The position numbers and the translations under genes are program-made. From NCBI RefSeq assembly GCF_025962655.1, contig NZ_JAGFPE010000010.1, positions 60,708 through 124,707 of the forward strand: 64,000 bases of DNA, given 5' to 3'. Source of the stretch: Candidatus Symbiopectobacterium sp. NZEC151 (GTDB taxonomy: Bacteria; Pseudomonadota; Gammaproteobacteria; Enterobacterales; Enterobacteriaceae). Shown here piece by piece: positions 41,407-49,039 of the stretch. The notes under the pieces are model-generated. The model was given only the letters and a program-made list of their open reading frames with translations. It had not been told where the DNA came from and did not search any database. Position 1 is the stretch's first letter. Every line of letters starts with the position of its first letter.

Positions 41407-41440
41407 TCTGGACCTTCATAGTGATAAGGATAGAAATTTC

Positions 41441-42364
41441 ATGCTCGCCATTTTGACTAGGCTGTTTCCGTTATGGGCCGTTTTACTCTCCGTTGCCGCC
41501 TATGCCTCACCAGACACCTTTACCGGCATCAGCCCCCATATCAGCACGCTGCTGATGCTCATCATGTTCGCCATGGGCGTGACCCTGAATATTGGGGATT
41601 TTAAACGGGTGCTCACCCGCCCTGCCCCGGTTGCCGCTGGGATATTCCTGCACTATCTGGTGATGCCACTCGCCGCCTGGGTGTTGGCGCGCGCATTTAA
41701 CATGCCGCCTGACCTCTCGGCGGGTATGGTGCTGGTAGGCAGCGTTGCCAGCGGCACGGCGTCGAACGTGATGATCTACCTGTCTAAAGGCGATGTCGCC
41801 CTGTCAGTCACCATTTCATCCATCTCGACGCTGGTTGGTGTGTTTGCCACACCGCTGCTGACCCGGCTGTATGTTGATGCCGCCATCAGCGTGGACGTGA
41901 TGGGCATGTTGCTCAGCATCCTGAAGATCGTGGTGATCCCGATCGGCGCTGGCCTGATTGTTCACCACCTGTTCAGCGGTATGGTAAAGCGCATCGAGCC
42001 CTATCTGCCAACGCTGTCGATGGTGTTTATTCTGGCAATTATCAGCGCCGTGGTCGCAGGCAGTCAGAGCCATATCGCATCCGTCGGTTTTATGGTGATT
42101 ATTGCCGTTATTCTGCACAACGGCATTGGCCTGCTGGGTGGCTATTGGGGCGGTCGGCTGTTCGGCTTTGACGAGTCTACCTGCCGCACGTTGGCTATCG
42201 AAGTCGGCATGCAGAACTCCGGCCTTGCTGCCACGCTGGGCAAGATGTACTTCTCGCCACTCGCCGCCCTGCCCGGCGCGCTGTTCTCGGTCTGGCACAA
42301 CCTTTCTGGCTCGCTGCTGGCGGGCTACTGGTCAGGAAAATCGCTGGAAAAAGAGAAGCAGTAA
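41441..42364 (+). CDS. panS: Bile acid:sodium symporter family carrier, PanS-like
   Basis: A 307-residue membrane protein with about ten helices, of the BASS/SBF family. It starts at ATG 41441; the open frame extends 57 codons upstream into lysC and its terminator, which rules out the longer form. Segments such as [38 protein letters not shown] and the later [14 protein letters not shown] are typical. The last of these resembles PanS, which takes up ketopantoate, but a different organic acid cannot be excluded, so the symbol is tentative. Preceded by the lysC terminator, so it is transcribed on its own. Confidence 0.75.
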   Translation: MLAILTRLFPLWAVLLSVAAYASPDTFTGISPHISTLLMLIMFAMGVTLNIGDFKRVLTRPAPVAAGIFLHYLVMPLAAWVLARAFNMPPDLSAGMVLVGSVASGTASNVMIYLSKGDVALSVTISSISTLVGVFATPLLTRLYVDAAISVDVMGMLLSILKIVVIPIGAGLIVHHLFSGMVKRIEPYLPTLSMVFILAIISAVVAGSQSHIASVGFMVIIAVILHNGIGLLGGYWGGRLFGFDESTCRTLAIEVGMQNSGLAATLGKMYFSPLAALPGALFSVWHNLSGSLLAGYWSGKSLEKEKQ

Positions 42365-42376
42365 CCGATTTACCCA

Positions 42377-42406
42377 CCAACCAGCGCCTGACAGGGCGTT
42401 GGTTGG
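42377..42406 (+). terminator. Hairpin terminator after panS
   Basis: CCAACCAGCGCC (42377-42388) pairs with GGCGTTGGTTGG (42395-42406), one G-T wobble, with a six-base loop. No long T-run follows. Confidence 0.6.
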
Positions 42407-42533
42407 TCAATGTGTTAAATAAATGGTGAAAATGATTTACACCATGGTTAACGACACCATTCTCACATACTTCGTATCTTTTTCACTCACCCCGCACGGC
42501 ACCTGCCTTTGTCATATTTTGTCACACTTAAAA

Positions 42534-42549
42534 TGTGAGGCGATTCACA
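42534..42549 (+). promoter_or_regulatory. Consensus CRP site upstream of the DASS carrier
   Basis: TGTGA-GGCGAT-TCACA is a perfect match to the CRP half-sites, flanked by AAA and TAATT as usual. It is 173-188 bp before the start codon in a 357-bp gap that has no gene, so it could act at a promoter about 130 bp before the coding region. The carrier is therefore likely under glucose control. Confidence 0.75.
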
Positions 42550-42721
42550 TAATTATTTAACTAACAATATTTAGAAAAACCGATTCAAATCAATAAGCGT
42601 GTCATTTTCATCCCGCGTTTTTTATCAGTGAGGCTATGATCGCTGATAACCCTGTAACCCATAGGGATTACACTGATTACAGCTCCCCCTTCAGACACCT
42701 ATCAAGTTGTAAGGAAAACGG

Positions 42722-44176
42722 ATGAAGACCAAAACGTCGTATGGCCTAAACTGGCTTGCTTTGGCGATTATTCTGCTTGTCGCCGCCTTTTTTTGGCACT
42801 TGTCTCCACCCACCGGTCTCAGCGCGCCCGCCTGGCACTCGGCGGTGATTTTTGTCGCCACCATCGTCTCGATTGTGGCTAACGTGTTACCCATTGGTGC
42901 CATCGGTATCATCAGCATGACGCTGTTCGCGCTGACGGCCGCCGCAGGCGATACCAGCGCCAGCGGCGCGATTCAAACCGCATTGAGCGATCTGAATAGC
43001 TCCCTGATTTGGCTGATCGTCGTAGCCTTTATGATCGCGCGCGGCTTTATCAAAACCGGGCTGGGCCGACGCATCGCATTGCAGATGATTCGCCTGCTGG
43101 GGAAGAGAACGCTGGGGCTGGCCTACGGCCTGGCCTTTGCCGATCTGGTGTTATCCCCCGCCATGCCAAGCAATACGGCACGCTGCGGCGGTGTGATCTA
43201 CCCGATTGCTGACTCACTGGCGCGCAGTTTCGACTCCAAGCCGGAAGATGCCTCGCGCAGTAAGATCGGGACATTTCTGGTGGTCTGCATCGGCAACGTC
43301 AACGATATTACCGCCGCGCTGTTTATGACCGCCTATACCGGCAACCTGCTGGCAGTCAAACTGGCTGCCAACGCGGGCGTGCACATCACCTGGGGCAGTT
43401 GGTTTCTGGCCGCCGTGGTGCCTTGCCTGATCTCCCTGATGATCGTTCCACCGTTGGTGCTGTGGTTGACCAAACCGGAAATCCGCCACACGCCTGATGC
43501 ACCTAAGCTGGCAATCAGCGAACTGGAAAAAATGGGACCGATGGCGCGTGGTGAATGGCTGATGGCCGTCACCGTACTGCTGCTGTTGGTGCTGTGGATT
43601 TTTGGCGACACGCTGGGCGTAGATGCCACCACCGCGTCCTTTGTCGGCCTCTCCTTCCTGCTGTTGAGCGGCGTGCTGCGCTGGGAGGACATCAAAAGCG
43701 AAAAAGGGGCCTGGGATACGTTGATCTGGTTCGCTGCGCTGCTGATGATGGCTAACCAGCTTAAAAAGCTGGGCTTCACCACCTGGTTTGGCGATCTGAT
43801 TGGCGGCAGCGTCGGTCATTTGATGGCCGGAACCAGCTGGGTGCTGGTTCTACTGCTGCTGAACGCCGCCTACTTCTATACCCACTATTTCTTTGCCAGC
43901 GGCAATGCGCAGATCGCCGCGCTCTATGCCGTATTTCTTAGCGTGGGGATCAATTTAGGAATTCCGCCCGTGCCGATGGCGCTGATGCTGGCATTCACCA
44001 GCAGCCTGTACTGCTCGCTGACGCAATATACCCATGCACGCGGCCCCATTCTGTTCGGCGCGGGTTATGTGCCCACCGCTGTGTGGTGGCGCTCCGGGTT
44101 TATTATCAGTCTGGTCAATCAGGCGGTATTTATGACCGCGGGATTGCTGTGGTGGAAAGTCGTCGGGCTTTATTAG
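42722..44176 (+). CDS. DASS-family anion:sodium symporter (CitT/TtdT-like)
   Basis: A 484-residue inner-membrane carrier with about twelve helices of the divalent anion:sodium symporter family. It has SNT-type motifs: MPSNTARCGGVIYPI near residue 150 and GNAQIAALYAVFLSV with the later SLYCSLTQYTHARGPILFGAGYVP near 425-448. Related proteins exchange citrate, tartrate or other C4/C6 acids with succinate. No adjacent catabolic genes indicate the substrate. The upstream CRP site suggests use of the substrate as a carbon source. Confidence 0.85.
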   Translation: MKTKTSYGLNWLALAIILLVAAFFWHLSPPTGLSAPAWHSAVIFVATIVSIVANVLPIGAIGIISMTLFALTAAAGDTSASGAIQTALSDLNSSLIWLIVVAFMIARGFIKTGLGRRIALQMIRLLGKRTLGLAYGLAFADLVLSPAMPSNTARCGGVIYPIADSLARSFDSKPEDASRSKIGTFLVVCIGNVNDITAALFMTAYTGNLLAVKLAANAGVHITWGSWFLAAVVPCLISLMIVPPLVLWLTKPEIRHTPDAPKLAISELEKMGPMARGEWLMAVTVLLLLVLWIFGDTLGVDATTASFVGLSFLLLSGVLRWEDIKSEKGAWDTLIWFAALLMMANQLKKLGFTTWFGDLIGGSVGHLMAGTSWVLVLLLLNAAYFYTHYFFASGNAQIAALYAVFLSVGINLGIPPVPMALMLAFTSSLYCSLTQYTHARGPILFGAGYVPTAVWWRSGFIISLVNQAVFMTAGLLWWKVVGLY

Positions 44177-44228
44177 TTGAATTGCTTCCCTGCCACATAA
44201 CGTGGCAGGGAACATCCGCTGAACCGCG

Positions 44229-44783
44229 CTATCCCTCTTCGCGTAATATTGACAGACACTCCTGTTGGTTGAGTTCACCCCGGCTACCCGCCACATCGAA
44301 TACCACCTCCCCATTGGGATGAACCTTTAAACCCAGCGCTACCGCCATCATAATCTCGGTTCCCGGCAGGGTGAGCAGTTCGTGTAGCGGTTTTTGCCCC
44401 TCATCGTCTATTTGGTGAATGCTCATGCTAAGCGCCATGTCCGAGGCGCAATCTATGCCCCCGACAAAAATAAGCTTCCCGCCGTCAACCAGCTCTGACT
44501 TGAGTTTCGCTAACCATCGACTGGCGAGATCGGGTCGACGATCGCTCTCTGACGTTATCCCGTAAAACAAATTTCCACCGGTGATGTGCAGCAGTGTGCG
44601 CTGTTGATACCACCTTCCATTCCATTTCGACAGCACGGCCAACGCGCAGCAATGCGTCAGCCTGTGGGTATGTAATACGGACGCGCTGTCCGTTGCACAT
44701 CCCACCTTACCCATTTCAACATTGATGCAGTTATCAGTGTGCCGATAATAATGGGGCGTATCGTTAATTGAGGTTACGTTCAT
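44229..44783 (-). CDS. Unrecognised protein with CheD-like Cys/His pattern
   Basis: A 184-residue protein from the ATG at 44783 (MNVTSINDTPHYYRH); a CGGAA is nearby and the open frame to 44927 adds an unlikely Phe/Leu-rich piece. I do not recognise the family. THCCALAVL at 43-51, then RTLLHITGG at 62-70 and KLIFVGGIDCASD at 103-115, spaces a Cys pair (45/46), a His (66) and a Gly-Gly segment in the order seen in CheD and CNF-type glutamine deamidases (SC...H...FGG). That is a pattern match by eye, not an alignment. No signal peptide or membrane helix is seen. It is monocistronic between the DASS carrier and the siderophore receptor, and no chemotaxis gene is near. Confidence 0.6.
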   Translation of the reverse strand: MNVTSINDTPHYYRHTDNCINVEMGKVGCATDSASVLHTHRLTHCCALAVLSKWNGRWYQQRTLLHITGGNLFYGITSESDRRPDLASRWLAKLKSELVDGGKLIFVGGIDCASDMALSMSIHQIDDEGQKPLHELLTLPGTEIMMAVALGLKVHPNGEVVFDVAGSRGELNQQECLSILREEG

Positions 44784-44927
44784 AAAATTCCGTTTTATTT
44801 GCAAATACATCAAAAAAGCGGAATAAAATATCACAACATATGCGTGATAAGAGTTATACCTCTGAGAAAGCGCGGAATTCGAAACTCCCCGACGAACGTC
44901 GGGGAAGGAAGCTATCAGAGAAAGCAA

Positions 44928-47066
44928 TCAGAAAGCGTAAGACAGGCTGCCTACCACGCTGCGCTCTGCGCCAAAGTAGCAGTAATCCAGTGAGTTACAG
45001 GCACCAACATAGCGTTTGTCCGTCAGGTTGTTGACGTTCAACTGCGCGCTCAGCCCTTTTAAGCCAACCTTGGAGAGATCGTAACCCACCGCCATATCCA
45101 CCAGCGTGTAAGACGGCAAGGTATGGGTGTTGGCACGATCGCTCACCACGCCGTTCACGTAGCGCACGCCGCTTCCCAGCGTTAAGCCGTCCAATACGCC
45201 GTTCGTGACGTCATAGCTCACCCAGGCACTGAGCTGGTTGCGCGGCGCATACACGGCGCGCTGGCCTTGCTCACTGGCGATGCCGCTTTTCTTGTAGCGA
45301 ATGTCGTTATAGCTGTAGGCCGCCTGAACGCTGAGGTTATCGGTGATATGGGTTAACGCTTCCAGCTCTATCCCTTCCGATTCAATCTCACCAATGGCCC
45401 GGTAAGGATCGCTCGGCTGGGTTTTCGTCGCCACGTTGGTCTGGTTGATGCGATACAGGGAGACGCTGTACTGATCCTGCGTACCGACGGGTTGATATTT
45501 CAGCCCGGTTTCCCACTGTTTGCCTTCCATCGGCTTGAGCAGGTTACCGCTGGCATCGGTAAAGTTGGTGGGCGTAAATGCCGTGGAGTAGCTGACGTAA
45601 GGGGCAACGCCGTTATCAAACAGGTAAAGCAGCGCCGCACGTTCGCTGAAATGCCCTTGGTCCAGTTCGCTACGCGCCTCGGTGGTTTGGTTGGTGCTTG
45701 AGATTTTAACCGTGTCATAACGGCCACCCAGCGTCAGACGCCAGCGATCCAGGGAAATCTGATCCTGCGCGTAGAAGCCGGTTTGTTGCAGCTTGTGCTT
45801 TTCACGGGTAGGAGCATCCCAGCCTAGCGCGCCCGCGCCGTACACCGGATTGAAGGCATCAAGGTTAGGGAAAACACCTGTCGGCCAGTTGACGTCATTT
45901 TGACGCTGCTGATAATCCATCCCCACTAACAAACGGTGATTCAGCACCCCAGTATCGACGCTGCCATCCAGTTGGTTATCCAAGGTCCAGGCTTTAAGTT
46001 TTTCACGCGCGCCTTGGTAGTAGCGGATCAGTTCATCGCTATTTCCCGACCAACCGTAGCCATAGACCTGATCCAGATGCACCCGGCTTTGCAGATAACG
46101 CACTTTCTGGCGCACCGACCAGCCGCTGTCAAAATTGTGCTCAATGTTGTAACCGACCATATTCTGGCGACGATCGTATTTCTCGACGTTCTTCTCGCCA
46201 TCGTAGAAGCCGTTTGAGATATAGCGACCATTGTGCGGCACCACCGAACCTTCATACGGTACACCCGAGTGGCTGCCCCCTTCCGGATCGCGATGCAGAT
46301 ACGCCATCAGATCCAGACGGGTTTTATCGCTGATGCGCCAGGTCAAACTGGGCATCAGGGCGTAGCGCTCTTCTTTGGTAGTGAACTGCGTATCCGCTTT
46401 ACGCACGATCCCGCCGAGGCGGAATGCCACGCGATCGTCATCGTCCAGGGGCCCAGTCACATCAAAGGCGGCACCGCGCTGTGCATTGTTACCGGCGAAC
46501 AGTTTGATTTGTCCGCTTTGCTCAAAGGCCGGGCGGCGTGAACTCAGCGCCACGATGCCCCCCGGAGAGGCGCGCCCATACAGCACCGAGGCCGGACCGC
46601 GCACCACTTCCATACTTTCAAGGAACCAGGGGTCAACCACCAGCGAGCTGTGCGAGTTGGTATCCCCCATGATTTTCAGCCCGTCGAGGAACACGTTATC
46701 CAGGCTGCCGTCGGAAAAACCGCGCATCACGATGTAGTCAAAGCGGTTGGTGCCACCCACCTGATTGTTGTAGACACCCGGCGTATAGCCCAGCGCCTGA
46801 CGCACATTGGTTGCGCCCTGCTGTAGCATCTGTTCGCGCGTAATAATTGAAACAGACTGCGGCGTTTCAATATCGGGCGTAGCCAGCTTGGTGGCCCCGC
46901 TTTGCACCTGAGAGCTGACAATCAGCGTATCCGGTTTATTCGTTGCCGCACTGTTCGTTGTCGAATTGTCCGTTGCTGAATTAACGCTATCCTGCGCGAG
47001 AACGCTTCCGGCAAACCCGCTTGCCAGATAGCCGACCATCAGCGCTAACTGTGTTTTTCTCAACAT
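44928..47066 (-). CDS. TonB-dependent siderophore receptor
   Basis: A 712-residue outer-membrane receptor. A signal peptide (MLRKTQLALMVGYLASGFAGSVLAQ) is followed by a TonB-box-like DTLIVSS and the plug domain (ETPQSVSIITREQMLQQGATNVRQALGYTPGVY, then LDGLKIMGD...VVRGPASVLYGRASPGG), then the 22-strand barrel ending in LSYAF with a terminal Phe. A Cys pair near the C-terminus (ACNSLDYC) is as in FhuA, FoxA and FcuA, hydroxamate receptors (ferrichrome, ferrioxamine). It is probably one of these. A Fur-like site lies upstream and a PchR-type AraC regulator follows the start in the same direction further right. Confidence 0.9.
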   Translation of the reverse strand: MLRKTQLALMVGYLASGFAGSVLAQDSVNSATDNSTTNSAATNKPDTLIVSSQVQSGATKLATPDIETPQSVSIITREQMLQQGATNVRQALGYTPGVYNNQVGGTNRFDYIVMRGFSDGSLDNVFLDGLKIMGDTNSHSSLVVDPWFLESMEVVRGPASVLYGRASPGGIVALSSRRPAFEQSGQIKLFAGNNAQRGAAFDVTGPLDDDDRVAFRLGGIVRKADTQFTTKEERYALMPSLTWRISDKTRLDLMAYLHRDPEGGSHSGVPYEGSVVPHNGRYISNGFYDGEKNVEKYDRRQNMVGYNIEHNFDSGWSVRQKVRYLQSRVHLDQVYGYGWSGNSDELIRYYQGAREKLKAWTLDNQLDGSVDTGVLNHRLLVGMDYQQRQNDVNWPTGVFPNLDAFNPVYGAGALGWDAPTREKHKLQQTGFYAQDQISLDRWRLTLGGRYDTVKISSTNQTTEARSELDQGHFSERAALLYLFDNGVAPYVSYSTAFTPTNFTDASGNLLKPMEGKQWETGLKYQPVGTQDQYSVSLYRINQTNVATKTQPSDPYRAIGEIESEGIELEALTHITDNLSVQAAYSYNDIRYKKSGIASEQGQRAVYAPRNQLSAWVSYDVTNGVLDGLTLGSGVRYVNGVVSDRANTHTLPSYTLVDMAVGYDLSKVGLKGLSAQLNVNNLTDKRYVGACNSLDYCYFGAERSVVGSLSYAF

Positions 47067-47091
47067 GCCCTTCTCCGCCTCACCTGAACTT

Positions 47092-47110
47092 GTAAATGCG
47101 AATTATTACC
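47092..47110. promoter_or_regulatory. Fur-box-like site before the siderophore receptor
   Basis: The 19-base segment matches the GATAATGATAATCATTATC consensus at 12 positions on the minus strand, 26-44 bp before the receptor start codon. A moderate match, supported by the function of the gene. Confidence 0.5.
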
Positions 47111-47214
47111 GTTTTCATGCAAGAGCAAGCTATGCGCGCTGACGGGTTATGTATGCGCCATGACAAAGGTGCGCGCGGCAGGGAACCTGGGGTGGAATAA
47201 ACCAGACTTAAACG

Positions 47215-48204
47215 CTATGTGCGCCGCGGGGAGAAAGGGACATCGCTGGGAGCGATGCCGTAGTGACGTCGAAAGGCGGTGGCAAGATTGGTGGCATGTT
47301 GATATCCCGACATCCAGGCAGCCTGCTGGACCGGATGGCCCTGTTCCAGCAAACGATAAGCCAGCGCCAGCCGGCTGTTGCGTAGGAAATCAAATACCGA
47401 GATCCCGTAGGCTTGGCGGAATTTATTGCGCAGGCTGGTCGGACTCATCGCGGCCTGTTGCGCTAACGCCGTCAGGGTGTAAGGCTTTTCCGGGTGCAAC
47501 TGTAACTGATCGCGCAGCGCATCCAGCCGCCGCCGCTCACTGGGTGGCGCAATCATGCGCCCTTGCTGCCCCGCAGGGTCAAGCGCCAGGCCATGACCCA
47601 GCAGTTGCAGCATCGTCCCTTCCAGCATCAACTGACGCGCCAGATTTTCACGCGAAGGCGATAACGCCTGCTGCAAGCCCGCCAGCAGGTAATCGGGCAC
47701 AGGCCATAGAAAGGCCGCGTTGTCACGGCATTCCCACTGATGCAGTAACGCAGCAAGCAGCGGGGGAAGTTGCAGTTGACCGGGATGAATACCCAGTGCC
47801 AGAGTTCGCAACGGATGATCGACCGCGTGACGCACATGCATCACCTCCTGCTCCCCAAGGCGGGTGCTGAAGGCCATGCCTGCACGCACCACAAACTCTC
47901 GCTGGTTCACTCGCAGGTTGATGCAGCCGCCCAGCACCACCAGTGTATAGAGCGGTGAACCTTGCAGCGACGTGGACTCATAGGGTTGCATCACGCGCAC
48001 ATCGGAACTGGTCAGGCTGATGCCAGAAGAGAGAATCATCTCTTCCACATGGCCTTGCACCACCACGCGCTGCGCTTTGCGCCGATCGCGGCTGGAGACT
48101 AGCTCAGGGAAGCGGTAGTCGATCCCGTAGCGTTCGCCAAAGGCAAAGAAATCATCAACGGAAAACTGGCGTTCAGGCAGTGAGGGAGAGTAGGCGTTCA
48201 TCAT
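47215..48204 (-). CDS. AraC-family regulator, probably of the siderophore receptor
   Basis: A 329-residue regulator from the ATG at 48204 (MMNAYSPSLPERQFS). The C-terminal double helix-turn-helix is complete (TLTALAQQAAMSPTSLRNKFRQAYG and HPVQQAAWMSGYQHATNLATAFRRHYG). The N-terminal part resembles the PchR/YbtA-like regulators that sense ferric siderophores. The frame to 48315 adds 37 codons, but the shorter start is preferred because GGTGGAC lies 12 bases upstream. It is upstream of the receptor gene (on the same strand, 148 bp between them), and has its own Fur-like site. Confidence 0.82.
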   Translation of the reverse strand: MMNAYSPSLPERQFSVDDFFAFGERYGIDYRFPELVSSRDRRKAQRVVVQGHVEEMILSSGISLTSSDVRVMQPYESTSLQGSPLYTLVVLGGCINLRVNQREFVVRAGMAFSTRLGEQEVMHVRHAVDHPLRTLALGIHPGQLQLPPLLAALLHQWECRDNAAFLWPVPDYLLAGLQQALSPSRENLARQLMLEGTMLQLLGHGLALDPAGQQGRMIAPPSERRRLDALRDQLQLHPEKPYTLTALAQQAAMSPTSLRNKFRQAYGISVFDFLRNSRLALAYRLLEQGHPVQQAAWMSGYQHATNLATAFRRHYGIAPSDVPFSPRRT

Positions 48205-48307
48205 CGTCAGGGGTCCACCATCAGGCCTGCGCGGCTGGGAAAATGGTCGAGGGGGAATACCACAGGGCTTTACCTTAACACTCACAGGAGACTGCTTCAA
48301 CAAAGAT

Positions 48308-48324
48308 GATAACAATTCTCATTA
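48308..48324. promoter_or_regulatory. Fur-box-like site upstream of the AraC regulator
   Basis: GATAACAATTCTCATTA matches 13 or so of the first 17 bases of the Fur consensus, about 105-120 bp upstream of the regulator start codon. Iron repression of the regulator is inferred. Confidence 0.55.
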
Positions 48325-48418
48325 AATAATATAACACGTGGATCGCTGTGGGCATCAAGGTGTTAGATACACAAAACCGGAACGTAGTGCATACCCTATT
48401 TAGTACTAGTGAAAAAAA

Positions 48419-48442
48419 CCTCATCATTGTACAATGATGAGG
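48419..48442. promoter_or_regulatory. Perfect 24-bp palindromic operator of yefM-yoeB
   Basis: CCTCATCATTGT and its exact reverse complement meet at a TGTACA core. The palindrome ends 18 bp before the yefM start. In E. coli the YefM-YoeB complex autoregulates through a long palindrome with the same TGTACA core. Confidence 0.85.
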
Positions 48443-48460
48443 TGCAAAGAGGAGAACATG

Positions 48461-48712
48461 ATGAGAACTATCAGTTACAGCGAAGCCCGCCAGAATTTAT
48501 CAGCAACCATGATGAAAACGGTGGAAGATCACGCCCCCATATTGATTACCCGGCAAAACGGTGAGGCCTGTGTTCTCATGTCCCTTGAAGAGTATAACTC
48601 TCTGGAAGAAACCGCCTATCTGTTACGCTCGCCGGCAAATGCCAAAAGGCTCATGAACGCCATAGAAAGTTTGAAAGCAGGTGAAGGAACAGAAAAGGAC
48701 ATCATTGAATGA
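48461..48712 (+). CDS. yefM: YefM antitoxin
   Basis: An 83-residue Phd/YefM antitoxin beginning [18 protein letters not shown], nearly identical to E. coli YefM. The N-terminal half binds DNA; the C-terminal part (after about residue 60, [14 protein letters not shown]) binds and neutralises YoeB. The ATG at 48461 gives the same 83 residues as E. coli; an adjacent ATG at 48458 is possible. GGAGAAC lies just before. Its stop overlaps the toxin start. Confidence 0.96.
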   Translation: MRTISYSEARQNLSATMMKTVEDHAPILITRQNGEACVLMSLEEYNSLEETAYLLRSPANAKRLMNAIESLKAGEGTEKDIIE

Positions 48713-48963
48713 AGCTAACGTGGTCTGAGGAAGCATGGGAGGATTATCTGTACTGGCAGGATGCAGATAAGCGCATGGTTAAGAAGATCAACGCACTCAT
48801 TAAAGATGTCTTGAGAACCCCTTTTGAAGGCAAGGGTAAACCAGAGCCTTTGAAACATAACTTGTCCGGTTTTTGGTCCCGGCGCATAACCGAAGAACAT
48901 CGCCTGGTTTATGCCATTGCAGAGGGTGCCATTCTTATTGCCGCCTGCCGCTACCACTATTGA
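48709..48963 (+). CDS. yoeB: YoeB mRNA interferase toxin
   Basis: An 84-residue ribosome-dependent RNase of the RelE superfamily, the length of E. coli YoeB. Conserved residues include E46 (in PEPLKHNL), R65 region ([11 protein letters not shown]) and the terminal HY. It overlaps yefM by 4 bp and is translated with it. Cleavage of translated mRNA is prevented while YefM is bound. Confidence 0.96.
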   Translation: MKLTWSEEAWEDYLYWQDADKRMVKKINALIKDVLRTPFEGKGKPEPLKHNLSGFWSRRITEEHRLVYAIAEGAILIAACRYHY

Positions 48964-49039
48964 GATAGCATCGTTGGGAAATCGTCCCACGGCCAACAAA
49001 CAGTATGCATGCTGACCGTGAAGATCCTAACCCACTGCG

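Noticed and set aside
41270..41440. N-terminal extension of the BASS carrier
   Set aside because: It crosses the end of lysC and its terminator; the ATG at 41441 begins the first membrane segment.
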